Shown here piece by piece: positions 9,832 through 16,618 of a DNA stretch of 34,244 nt. A model generated the notes under the pieces. That model saw only the letters and a list, made by a program, of their open reading frames with translations. It made no database searches and was not told the origin of the DNA. The translations under genes were made by a program, and so were the position numbers. The stretch's first letter is position 1; every line of letters starts with the position of its first letter. This DNA comes from Muribaculaceae bacterium (GTDB taxonomy: Bacteria; Bacteroidota; Bacteroidia; Bacteroidales; Muribaculaceae): NCBI GenBank assembly GCA_017555085.1, contig JAFZHD010000008.1:1-34244 (forward strand). The letters run 5' to 3'.

Positions 9832-9875
9832 GATTTTTAGAATTTGAGTTAAAATTAAAGGTTATTTATTCACTT

Positions 9876-9889
9876 CAAGTCTCGCCTTG
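9876..9889. promoter_or_regulatory. Second dyad CAAG-N6-CTTG in the AlbA_2/S24 leader
   Basis: CAAG (9876-9879) and CTTG (9886-9889) are inverted around six bases. In addition AAGTCT at 9877-9882 is the inverse of AGACTT at 9915-9920, linking this site to the dyad at the transcription start. It could be a second repressor site or a hairpin in the 5' leader. Confidence 0.3.
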
Positions 9890-9903
9890 GTGTGTTTTAT
9901 TGG

Positions 9904-9919
9904 AGTCAGGCGGCAGACT
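9904..9919. promoter_or_regulatory. Candidate operator dyad AGTC-N8-GACT
   Basis: AGTC (9904-9907) and GACT (9916-9919) form a 16-bp imperfect palindrome (6 of 8 positions symmetric) directly over the expected transcription start of the AlbA_2/S24 operon. This is where a repressor would block initiation. Assignment to the S24 protein is inference. Confidence 0.35.
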
Positions 9920-9925
9920 TTACAA

Positions 9926-9933
9926 CAAATTTA
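9926..9933 (-). promoter_or_regulatory. -7 box (TAAATTTG) of the AlbA_2/S24 operon
   Basis: Minus-strand TAAATTTG, an exact TAnnTTTG match, 94 bases upstream of the AlbA_2 gene start. The -33 region is weak: TTTC, 18 bp upstream. Transcription would start near 9919, inside the dyad at 9904-9919. Confidence 0.55.
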
Positions 9934-10042
9934 CCAAAAAAATGCCACACTGAAAATAGCCTCAAGCAACGCACTTGCGGTTTTAGCATAAATTAACAGT
10001 GGGTGTTGTGGCCTAGATGGCGCAGGCTTGTTTTGGGCGTGT

Positions 10043-11680
10043 TTATCGGACTATAACTTTGATTGGGTGGCGCGTTTTGTCGGTTGAGATGAAGTAAATG
10101 CCAAAGGGTAGAGTTATTTCCATGTTGTTGGTTATGATGGGCAACGATGTAACAACTCGGCCAGTGATGTCATAAATGGTCGCATCGGTGTGGGGATTTC
10201 CACAGATAAATCTAATGTGGCCGGGATAAGATATTGCGGCTAATTGCTCGGGTGACGCAACTCCGGTAACGCCGCCTGGCTCAACTGTAATGACATTAGA
10301 TGAGGGTGAGAGGTAGCCCATTTTAACCGATTGCACAGAATAGTTCTCTTTGTGAGACGGATTGAAGTCAGTAATTTCAAGATTGTTTTGTTCGGCTTCA
10401 AGTTTTTCGGTGAACGCTATGCCACCAACATATCTTGTGCGTGTTACGATGTAGTAGTCGATATCTTCAACAGCCGGTTGCCAATTTGCGGTATAACTTT
10501 CATTGGTTATTGACGAGGCCGGAAGGGCTATGATAGCAGAGAGGGCAGGTCGCACTTCGCTTTTTCCGCTAAGTGCTATTGAGGTTGGTTGAATGCTGTC
10601 GGTGCTTGAAATGGTGAGTGTGGCCGTGTGTGAACCGGTGTCGGTGGGGGTGTAAGTGACAAGAAGCGAATAACCAGTCGTTTCGTTGGCAAGGTTGGCG
10701 GTTATTGAATAGTCGCTTAAAGTCCAAAGGGATTTGTCGCTTCCGCTGATAGATAGGTTGAGGGGCTGTGTAAGATAATTGCCTTTGATTTGTAGTCGCA
10801 TTATTTTGTCGTCGCCGCGTGCTACTGTTCCAAAGTCAAGGTTTGTTCCTGGCGCCGGAGCAATGAGTTCGGGCGTTCCTGTAGTTGGTGCAGTGTCAAG
10901 TGTGAATGCTTCGGACGTTTTGTTGCCCCAGATGTGCTCGGCAAGCGCCGGGTGGTCGATAAACGGATTTCTGTTGTTTTGAAAAGAATATACCACTTCG
11001 TTGCGGTCAATCTCCTTTTGGCTCACGGGGTCGTCGCGATGCCATTTCATCAGCAAATCAATCGCCCACGGAGTAATTGTGGGGTAGGTGTTGCTCTGAA
11101 ACATATAGTTGTATTTCCAAGTAAAAGTCTGGTAACATGTCGCCATATAGAAATATGTGCGGGCAAAATCGCCTTTGTATTGGTCGGCAGGCTCAAACAC
11201 CCGAGAAGCACCGCCACCTTGTCCGGTAACAGCATATCCCACTCGCGACACTCCATTGTCGAATGTTGCAGTGAGCACCTCGCCCAACGGATAATTGCTT
11301 TTTGCCATATTGGCACTGCTCTCCGATGGGTATAGGTGGTTGAGGTCGGTGTAGGCCGGGGTTGTGGTAGAACCGCCCCACCAACTTTTGGGGACTGAAT
11401 GCTCTCGGTTGAGTCCGGTAAAATCGGGAAATGAAAATGTGAGGTCAGAATACATATCCCACCACTCGTTGCCGCCAGGTTTTACATCGGTTTTGCGAAA
11501 GTAGTCGGGTAGGGCGTTGTAAGATGAAACGGAGTTGTGGTTGACTATTATTTGGTGCAAAGCATCTTTTAGTTGCGCTTGTTTCAATCCGTTGAGCGAA
11601 GAATAGTATGAAACAGAAGCCTGAGCATTGGCTGTTAAGGCTAATATGATTGACAGGAATGTGATGAGATGGCGTTTCAT
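10043..11680 (-). CDS. Secreted endonuclease I (EndA/NucM family) with Ig-like domains and a type IX-like C-terminus
   Basis: 545 residues. The signal peptide (MKRHLITFLSIILALTANAQ) ends near residue 20. Residues about 35-260 form an endonuclease I domain with GLNREHSVPKSWWGG (His94 as likely general base), DLNHLYPSES (Asn114/His115) and FQNNRNPFIDHP near the end, all hallmarks of EndA/NucM His-Me-finger nucleases. Next come an Ig-like domain (about 280-375, ending LSGKSE), a fibronectin-like stretch (about 385-465), and a final 75-residue beta domain (IYDITGRVVTSLP, FGIYFIS) resembling a type IX secretion sorting domain. The protein would degrade DNA outside the cell or at its surface, for nutrient release or biofilm remodelling. 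It has its own strong promoter and is a single-gene unit. Confidence 0.9.
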   Translation of the reverse strand: MKRHLITFLSIILALTANAQASVSYYSSLNGLKQAQLKDALHQIIVNHNSVSSYNALPDYFRKTDVKPGGNEWWDMYSDLTFSFPDFTGLNREHSVPKSWWGGSTTTPAYTDLNHLYPSESSANMAKSNYPLGEVLTATFDNGVSRVGYAVTGQGGGASRVFEPADQYKGDFARTYFYMATCYQTFTWKYNYMFQSNTYPTITPWAIDLLMKWHRDDPVSQKEIDRNEVVYSFQNNRNPFIDHPALAEHIWGNKTSEAFTLDTAPTTGTPELIAPAPGTNLDFGTVARGDDKIMRLQIKGNYLTQPLNLSISGSDKSLWTLSDYSITANLANETTGYSLLVTYTPTDTGSHTATLTISSTDSIQPTSIALSGKSEVRPALSAIIALPASSITNESYTANWQPAVEDIDYYIVTRTRYVGGIAFTEKLEAEQNNLEITDFNPSHKENYSVQSVKMGYLSPSSNVITVEPGGVTGVASPEQLAAISYPGHIRFICGNPHTDATIYDITGRVVTSLPIITNNMEITLPFGIYFISTDKTRHPIKVIVR

Positions 11681-11707
11681 GCTATGTCAGATTTATGGTT
11701 GAGTAAA

Positions 11708-11738
11708 CAAAGGTAACTATTATTTTGACTGTGGCAAA
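11708..11738 (-). promoter_or_regulatory. Strong promoter of the endonuclease gene (TTTG-19-TACCTTTG)
   Basis: Minus-strand TTTG (11735-11738), a 19-bp spacer and TACCTTTG (11708-11715) match the Bacteroidetes consensus exactly. The start codon is 27 bases downstream of the -7 box. Confidence 0.75.
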
Positions 11739-11774
11739 AGTTTGCCTGATGTTTTGCTATTATATAACAACCAA

Positions 11775-11799
11775 AGGGAACACCTTGTGGGTGCTCCCT
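11775..11799 (-). terminator. Terminator-like hairpin after secG
   Basis: AGGGAACACC (11775-11784) pairs with GGTGCTCCCT (11790-11799) with one A-C mismatch and a five-base loop. It follows the secG stop by about 30 bases. The minus-strand 3' flank is TTGGTTGTTAT, so the U-tract is weak. Confidence 0.6.
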
Positions 11800-11830
11800 G
11801 CTATGAGGTTGATTAGCTCTAAACGCGCAA

Positions 11831-12187
11831 TTATTCTGCTGACTCGGGCGCAACTACTTCTTCCACAACGGGAGCGTCAGCGCTTTGTGCGGGAGTAGCA
11901 TATTCAGTGCCTGTAACTTGAAGGGGCGCTTCAGCGGCCTGAACGCGAGATTCAGTTGCAACAGTGCGAGGCATTACAAATGCCGAGATGATTGCGAGAA
12001 CGCAGATGATACCTGCGAGAGTCCAAGTGGCTTTTTCAATGAAATCGGTTGTTTTGCGAACACCCATGATTTGGTTGCCACCACCGAATGATGATGAAAG
12101 ACCGCCACCTTTAGATTTCTGAACGAGCACTACTACGATGAGGAGCAATGCTGCGATGATAGTTAAAATGCTAACGAGTGTATACAT
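11831..12187 (-). CDS. secG: Preprotein translocase subunit SecG
   Basis: 118 residues. An N-terminal membrane helix (residues 1-22, LVSILTIIAALLLIVVVLVQ) is followed by the SecG signature KSKGGGLSSSFGGGNQ and GVRKTTDFIEKATW, then a second helix (about 52-74, AGIICVLAIISAFVM). The Ala/Glu/Pro-rich tail of about 40 residues is common in Bacteroidetes SecG. SecG assists SecYE in protein export across the inner membrane. It is the last gene of the envelope operon, 17 bases after the TPR gene, with a hairpin downstream. Confidence 0.95.
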   Translation of the reverse strand: MYTLVSILTIIAALLLIVVVLVQKSKGGGLSSSFGGGNQIMGVRKTTDFIEKATWTLAGIICVLAIISAFVMPRTVATESRVQAAEAPLQVTGTEYATPAQSADAPVVEEVVAPESAE

Positions 12188-12204
12188 AATAATGTATGCT
12201 TAAT

Positions 12205-12975
12205 TTATGATGTTTTTTTGTTGTTTTCGATTTTAATAAGTTTTTGCAAAAATCGCAATTGGTCTGCAAAGTAAATACTTTTTTCTGGAAAATTCAAACT
12301 TAAATTGCGAATAATTTCATAAGCCTTTGAGTATCTGCGTTGTTTGATGTAAATTTTTGCAAGGCTCTCACTCAACAAAGAGTCGTCATTTGCCTCTGGA
12401 GAGGTCACTGTCGAGCCGTCAGAAACGATTTGGGGTTCGGGTTGAGGCTCGTCAACCACCGACGGGAAGTGTTTTTGCTGCTCACGGCTTTTGATGATAA
12501 ACGCATTGATTTTTGCATCTTGGCTGTCGCCTTGTGCGGCATCTTGGTCGGGCACGCTGCGTTCTTCTTCCTCTGCAAGAATTTGTGCATAGTCGGGGGT
12601 GGGGTTGAAGATGAGGCGTGTCAATATCTCTTCTTCGCGCGGGTCGGGATTGCCGTAGGTGTCAATAAATTTGTTGATGGCGGCAGTGGTGTCAACCTGT
12701 GGGGCTTTTTCATCTTCGGGATAAAAGTTGGCCCATTCGGCCGCATCGGGGTCGATGAGTTTGACAAGTGCGTCTTTATCGGCCGCGTTGAGCGCGATTT
12801 GCGCCATCAGTCCGTTGCGTTGTTCGGGAGTCAAAGCCTCGGCGTTGTGTTGCAACATCAGCGCGCCGGGCAATGTGAAGTAGGGGTGCTCGGCATTGAG
12901 CCACTCAATCCATTCTTGGTCAATGGCTTGGGTGGGGTTGTCTATGATTGACGATATGCGTTCTTGTAAAGACAT
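12205..12975 (-). CDS. Cytoplasmic TPR-like protein of the lptE-secG cluster
   Basis: 256 residues, no signal peptide. The N-terminal 90 residues are helical with Trp/Tyr positions (QEWIEWLNAEHPYFTL); the middle is acidic and low in complexity (about 115-200); the C-terminal 60 residues hold a TPR-like helix pair (SESLAKIYIKQRRYSKAYE followed by NLSLNFPEKS). The C-terminal part is the conserved portion of this Bacteroidales family as I recall it. Its function is unknown; TPR helices suggest protein binding. Its start is 5 bases past the lptE stop and it precedes secG by 17 bases, so it is co-expressed with envelope-assembly genes. Confidence 0.75.
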   Translation of the reverse strand: MSLQERISSIIDNPTQAIDQEWIEWLNAEHPYFTLPGALMLQHNAEALTPEQRNGLMAQIALNAADKDALVKLIDPDAAEWANFYPEDEKAPQVDTTAAINKFIDTYGNPDPREEEILTRLIFNPTPDYAQILAEEEERSVPDQDAAQGDSQDAKINAFIIKSREQQKHFPSVVDEPQPEPQIVSDGSTVTSPEANDDSLLSESLAKIYIKQRRYSKAYEIIRNLSLNFPEKSIYFADQLRFLQKLIKIENNKKTS

Positions 12976-12980
12976 CGTGA

Positions 12981-13508
12981 TTACCAGTTACCTAATGTTG
13001 CGTTGAAAATGAGGTCAACAAGTTCTTTTGAGATTTGCAAGCACAGTTCATCTTGCACATCGGTGAGCATTTCCGAACTGTCAAAGTCGCGGTAGGCCGA
13101 GAATGTTTGGTCTATGTTGTTGCTCTCTTGTCGGTTGTCGGTGTATTTCACTCTCACCGATATGGTTAAGCGTGTGCGTGATGCGTAAGCATCCTCGGTA
13201 ACGGCTTGGGGCGAGAGGTTGTAGCCTGTGATTTCTCCTTCGATTTGAAGGTCTGATGTGCCGTCGTTAACTCGCAAGCGGGTGTTGCGCGCGATGTAGT
13301 CGAGCAGTTCGTTTTCAAAAGTCTGTTGCAAGGGCGGGTAAACGAGTGCCGCGCGAATAGGAAATTCTGACACCGAGATTGTTTTATAGACATTGTAGTC
13401 GAGTGCGGCGCCGTTGAATTTGTAACTGATGGTGCAAGCCTGCCACATTGACAACATGGCCACTATCATCAACGCCCGAAGCGATATGTTGCGTGCTAAT
13501 TTCTTCAT
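12981..13508 (-). CDS. lptE: LptE-like LPS-assembly lipoprotein
   Basis: 175 residues from ATG 13508. A longer in-frame extension upstream would overlap the sigma-54 activator gene and lacks a signal sequence at its N-terminus; starting at MKKLARN gives a proper lipoprotein signal with the lipobox WQAC, and leaves a 10-base gap after the upstream stop. The mature part begins with TISYKFNGAALDYNVYKTIS, followed by FPIRAALVYPPLQQTFEN and a DLQIEGEITGYN strand, typical of the Bacteroidetes LptE family. LptE plugs the LptD barrel and helps place lipopolysaccharide in the outer leaflet of the outer membrane. LptD is not in the window. Confidence 0.88.
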   Translation of the reverse strand: MKKLARNISLRALMIVAMLSMWQACTISYKFNGAALDYNVYKTISVSEFPIRAALVYPPLQQTFENELLDYIARNTRLRVNDGTSDLQIEGEITGYNLSPQAVTEDAYASRTRLTISVRVKYTDNRQESNNIDQTFSAYRDFDSSEMLTDVQDELCLQISKELVDLIFNATLGNW

Positions 13509-13518
13509 TGCAAGTGAA

Positions 13519-14727
13519 TTAATCGAGGTTGTATTCTCTGATTTTGCGATACAAAGTGCGCTCGGAGATTTTGAGCTCTTTGGCGGCATTTTTGCGGTTG
13601 CCGTTGTTGCGTTCAAGCGATAGGCGAATTGTTTCGCGCTCGCTTGCTTCGAGCGTGGTGGGGGTGGCTATTGTATCGATTATTTCGCGACCTTGGTTTT
13701 CGTCGGCATCATTGTCAAAGTTTATATATTCGTCAAAACCGGTGGGGTTGTGCCATGATTTTTTGGAGATTGCTGTCGAATCAGATGCTGACATGTTGCC
13801 AATCTGTTCGCGCAACGAGGTGATTTCTTGTTGCATGCGCACAAGCATGCCGAAAAGCATTTCGCGTTCGCTCTCATAAGAGTGGCTTGTCTCTTTGGCA
13901 ACAGTGGGCACATACGACGGCAAGTGAGGCAAATACTTGGCAAGAGTGGCCTCGGTGATTGTCTCTCCGGCGTGGAAGAGCGCAATTTGGTCGACAATGT
14001 TTTTGATTTGGCGCACATTGCCTGGCCAACGGTATGCTTCGATGGCGCGAGTAGCCGCATCGTCAAAGCTGATGGGTGCTGTGCGGTTTTTATCTTGGAA
14101 GTCGCGTGCAAATTTGCGAGCCAAGAGCGAGATGTCTTTGCCGCGGTTGCGTAATGGCGGAATGGTGATTTGTACGGTCGAGAGGCGATAGTAGAGGTCC
14201 TCGCGAAATTTACCTTCGGCCACAGCCTTTTCCATGTTGACATTTGTTGCCGCTACGATGCGCACATTGGTCTTTGACACGGTTGATGAACCCACTTTGA
14301 GAAATTCGCCGCTTTCAAGCACGCGCAACAAGCGGGCTTGTGTGGGCAAGGGCAGTTCTCCCACTTCGTCAAGGAAGATTGTGCCGCCGTCGGCTTCTTC
14401 AAAATAACCTTTGCGAGCCGAGGTTGCGCCTGTAAACGCACCCTGAACATGTCCGAAGAGTTCGGAGTCGATGGTCCCTTCGGGGATAGCACCGCAGTTT
14501 ACGGCAATGTATTTCTGATGCTTACGCGAGCTGTAAGCATGAATGATTTTCGGAAAAAACTCTTTACCGCTACCGCTCTCGCCGGTAATGAGTACCGACA
14601 GGTCGATAGGCGACACTTTGATGGCGCGTTTAACGGCTTCAACGAGTGTAGGTGCGTTGCCAATAATGCCAAATCTCATTTTGGCATCTTGAACTTCTCG
14701 GGGTATTTCGATAGTTTCTAAAGGCAT
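13519..14727 (-). CDS. Sigma-54-dependent transcriptional activator without a receiver domain
   Basis: 402 residues. The AAA+ sigma-54 interaction domain starts almost at the N-terminus: Walker A GESGSGKE (49-56), the sigma-54 contact loop GAFTGA (96-101), Walker B GGTIFLDEVGELP (about 114-126), and the FREDLYYRL and PGNVRQIKN signatures further on. The last 45 residues hold a Fis-type helix-turn-helix (NRKNAAKELKISERTLYRKI). There is no N-terminal receiver, GAF or PAS domain, as in PspF-like activators, so control may come from a partner protein or expression level. It overlaps the upstream acyltransferase gene by 10 bases and is followed by lptE, so it is embedded in an envelope operon. Target promoters cannot be named from this window. 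Confidence 0.93.
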   Translation of the reverse strand: MPLETIEIPREVQDAKMRFGIIGNAPTLVEAVKRAIKVSPIDLSVLITGESGSGKEFFPKIIHAYSSRKHQKYIAVNCGAIPEGTIDSELFGHVQGAFTGATSARKGYFEEADGGTIFLDEVGELPLPTQARLLRVLESGEFLKVGSSTVSKTNVRIVAATNVNMEKAVAEGKFREDLYYRLSTVQITIPPLRNRGKDISLLARKFARDFQDKNRTAPISFDDAATRAIEAYRWPGNVRQIKNIVDQIALFHAGETITEATLAKYLPHLPSYVPTVAKETSHSYESEREMLFGMLVRMQQEITSLREQIGNMSASDSTAISKKSWHNPTGFDEYINFDNDADENQGREIIDTIATPTTLEASERETIRLSLERNNGNRKNAAKELKISERTLYRKIREYNLD

Positions 14728-15560
14728 TTCTTTAATGAGTATGTTTTGTTGCGTAAAAATTCACCAAATTCTTTTATTGATTCCATGTGCTGTTTTTGCT
14801 CTTCGACACTGATGGGCTTGCCTACTGTGATGTGAAATGTTTTGCCTTTTTTGTTAAACACTTCCGAGGGTAGGCATGCTGTTCGCAATCGCCAATCAAT
14901 CGCTCCCAAGATGTTGGAGAACATTGAGTTGTGGCCATGGAAATAAATGGGTATCACAGGTACTTTGAGTTGCATAATGAGGTGCGAAACGCTTTCTTGC
15001 CACTCGCGGTCTTGTATTTTGCAGCCTATGATTTTTGAGATAGCACCGGCGGGGAAAAATCCGAGCGGGTGTCCTTGCTTCACTTGCGTTATGGCGGCCT
15101 TGATGCCGTTCATCGACACTGCTTTTTTCTTGGGGTCGTCAGAGGCAAGTGCATCGACAGCAATGAAATTGGGGCGCATGGCCGAGATGTGGTTGAGTAT
15201 CATGTTTACCATTACCTTGAACTCGGGGCGGCGTTTGGCAATCTCGTTGATGAGGATAATTCCGTCGAGAGCGCCATAAGGGTGGTTGCTCACGGTGATG
15301 AAAGCACCCTCGGGCAAATTGTTGAGAATCTCCTCGTTGTCGATTTGCAATTTGATGTCAAGGTCGTTCAACACACCTTCGGTAAACTTGTATCCGGTAT
15401 TGTGGCAGTTGTGGCTGTGAATCCAATTCACCTTGTCAACTTTCAGCAGTCGCATCACCATGTTGACGAGTTTTTCTTTGTCTCGCAACTTGGGGACCAT
15501 TGTCGCAATATCGTTAAAGTCGAGTACGGTCGGTTTGATTGAATTTTCCTTGGCTTCCAT
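14718..15560 (-). CDS. PlsC-like lysophospholipid acyltransferase, hemolysin-type subgroup
   Basis: 280 residues from ATG 15560; a TTG two codons earlier is possible but crowds the promoter. The acyltransferase motif I is SNHPYGALDG, with His and Asp five residues apart (HX5D) instead of the usual HX4D. This spacing is known from the 'putative hemolysin' and ornithine/glycine-lipid acyltransferase branch. A second motif, FFPAGAIS, and VPVIPIYFHGHNS follow. The protein should transfer an acyl chain to a lysolipid or lyso-aminolipid at the inner membrane. A role in glycine-lipid synthesis is possible, but no N-acyltransferase partner is adjacent. It is first in the operon, directly behind a consensus promoter, and its stop overlaps the sigma-54 activator start. 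Confidence 0.87.
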   Translation of the reverse strand: MEAKENSIKPTVLDFNDIATMVPKLRDKEKLVNMVMRLLKVDKVNWIHSHNCHNTGYKFTEGVLNDLDIKLQIDNEEILNNLPEGAFITVSNHPYGALDGIILINEIAKRRPEFKVMVNMILNHISAMRPNFIAVDALASDDPKKKAVSMNGIKAAITQVKQGHPLGFFPAGAISKIIGCKIQDREWQESVSHLIMQLKVPVIPIYFHGHNSMFSNILGAIDWRLRTACLPSEVFNKKGKTFHITVGKPISVEEQKQHMESIKEFGEFLRNKTYSLKKCL

Positions 15561-15579
15561 TGTCAAACAGTTTGGACTA

Positions 15580-15610
15580 CAAATTTACACAAATCCTATA
15601 AAACAACAAA
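15580..15610 (-). promoter_or_regulatory. Consensus promoter of the acyltransferase-secG operon
   Basis: Minus-strand TTTG (15607-15610), a 19-bp spacer and TAAATTTG (15580-15587) match the Bacteroidetes consensus. The -7 box ends 20 bases before ATG 15560, giving a short leader. This supports ATG 15560 over the upstream TTG. Confidence 0.75.
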
Positions 15611-15731
15611 ATAGTGCATAAACATTGCATTTTTTATGAATAAAGGCTGGGGCGATGGCGGGAAACCGATTTTGTTAATACAAATTAACGAATATTGCTA
15701 TCGCTTAACTCATCTCGTGAATATAATTTGT

Positions 15732-15915
15732 TAATTTTGCATCGTAAAAGGTTAGTGTTTATAAGCACGATGTGAGATTTTGACAGATAAATGTTAATTT
15801 TTTAACACATCGGAGCGGTATTTAGACATAATGTAATTACCTAAAACTTATTATACTTGAATTTTGGTTATGAGGGAGGTGTGCTTCTGTGAAGAAGTGC
15901 ACTTTCGTTTTTTTT
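15732..15915 (+). ncRNA. Candidate small structured RNA (or orphan leader) in the divergent region
   Basis: The 438-base gap 15561-15998 has no plausible coding frame. It contains a -7 box TAATTTTG (15732-15739) with no clear -33 box, then a ~165-base segment with several inverted repeats and a good terminator. ACGATGTG (15767-15774) can pair either with GCATCGT (15739-15745) or with CACATCG (15806-15812), and TGTTAA-TTTT-TTAACA (15792-15807) forms a small hairpin. I do not recognise an RNA family. The proposed 5' end near 15746 is inferred from the -7 box. Confidence 0.4.
15879..15915 (+). terminator. Strong rho-independent terminator upstream of ribE
   Basis: GTGTGCTTCT (15879-15888) pairs over all 10 positions (two G-U) with AGAAGTGCAC (15893-15902) around loop GTGA, followed by TTTCGTTTTTTTT. 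No gene ends upstream on this strand, which suggests a small RNA or an attenuated leader. Confidence 0.75.
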
Positions 15916-15925
15916 AAGGGTTTGC

Positions 15926-15958
15926 GTTGTAGAATATGGGCGATAATAGTTATCTTTG
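15926..15958 (+). promoter_or_regulatory. Promoter of the ribE operon
   Basis: TATCTTTG (15951-15958) matches TAnnTTTG; a partial -33 box GTTG (15926-15929) lies 21 bp upstream. It starts transcription after the terminator at 15879-15915, 40 bases before the ribE ATG. No FMN-riboswitch sequence is seen between them. Confidence 0.65.
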
Positions 15959-15998
15959 TGATGAAATCACAAGAATAAATAAACAACACAAATAAAAT

Positions 15999-16607
15999 AT
16001 GTTTTCAGGAATAGTAGAAGAAGCCGCTCGCGTGGTGAAAATCGAGCGTGATGGCGGTAATGTGCATTTGACTTTGACATGCTCTTTTGTTGACGAGTTG
16101 AAAATCGACCAATCGGTGGCTCACAATGGTGTGTGTCTCACTGTGGTGTCGCTTCCCGGCGACGGAACATATACAGTTACAGCCATTCAGGAGACTCTCG
16201 ACCGCAGCAACCTCGGCGACTTGAAGGAGGGCGATGTTGTAAACCTCGAACGCAGCATGATGATGAACGGCCGTCTTGACGGTCACATTGTGCAAGGTCA
16301 TGTCGATTGCACAGCAGTGTGTGAGCAACTCGAAGAGGTTGACGGCAGCCGTTATTATTTATTCCGCTACAAGGTTGACCAAGGCATGGCGCGCAAGGGC
16401 TATGTAACTGTCGAAAAAGGCTCGGTAACAGTGAACGGCGTAAGTCTCACAGTGTGTGATTCAGAAGCCGACTCGTTCCGTGTGGCAATTATTCCCTACA
16501 CATTTGAGCACACCAATTTCAAACACATCACTCCCGGGGTGAAGGTCAACATTGAGTTTGACATCATTGGCAAGTATTTGAGCCGCCTCATGGAGTTTGC
16601 AAAATAA
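15999..16607 (+). CDS. ribE: Riboflavin synthase alpha subunit
   Basis: 202 residues, the usual length. Two tandem lumazine-binding domains are visible: the first opens with MFSGIVEE and has VAHNGVCLTVV and GRLDGHIVQGHVD; the second (from about residue 98) has EKGSVTVNGVSLTV and IPYTFEHTNF. The enzyme dismutates two 6,7-dimethyl-8-ribityllumazine molecules to riboflavin and a pyrimidine, the last step of riboflavin synthesis. No other rib gene is near. It is followed after 11 bases by a nitroreductase that would use FMN, so the operon may link cofactor supply to flavoenzyme production (inference). Confidence 0.95.
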   Translation: MFSGIVEEAARVVKIERDGGNVHLTLTCSFVDELKIDQSVAHNGVCLTVVSLPGDGTYTVTAIQETLDRSNLGDLKEGDVVNLERSMMMNGRLDGHIVQGHVDCTAVCEQLEEVDGSRYYLFRYKVDQGMARKGYVTVEKGSVTVNGVSLTVCDSEADSFRVAIIPYTFEHTNFKHITPGVKVNIEFDIIGKYLSRLMEFAK

Positions 16608-16618
16608 ACCGCTCCCGA

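Noticed and set aside
12340..12951. 203-residue open frame on the plus strand opposite the TPR/lptE-cluster gene
   Set aside because: It is antisense to a gene with a recognisable TPR end and tight operon spacing; it has no ribosome-binding context or family motif.
13509..13616. Longer start for lptE
   Set aside because: It would overlap the sigma-54 activator gene and bury the lipoprotein signal; ATG 13508 gives a proper lipobox position.
15561..15998. FMN riboswitch upstream of ribE
   Set aside because: No RFN-type conserved sequence blocks are visible in the gap.
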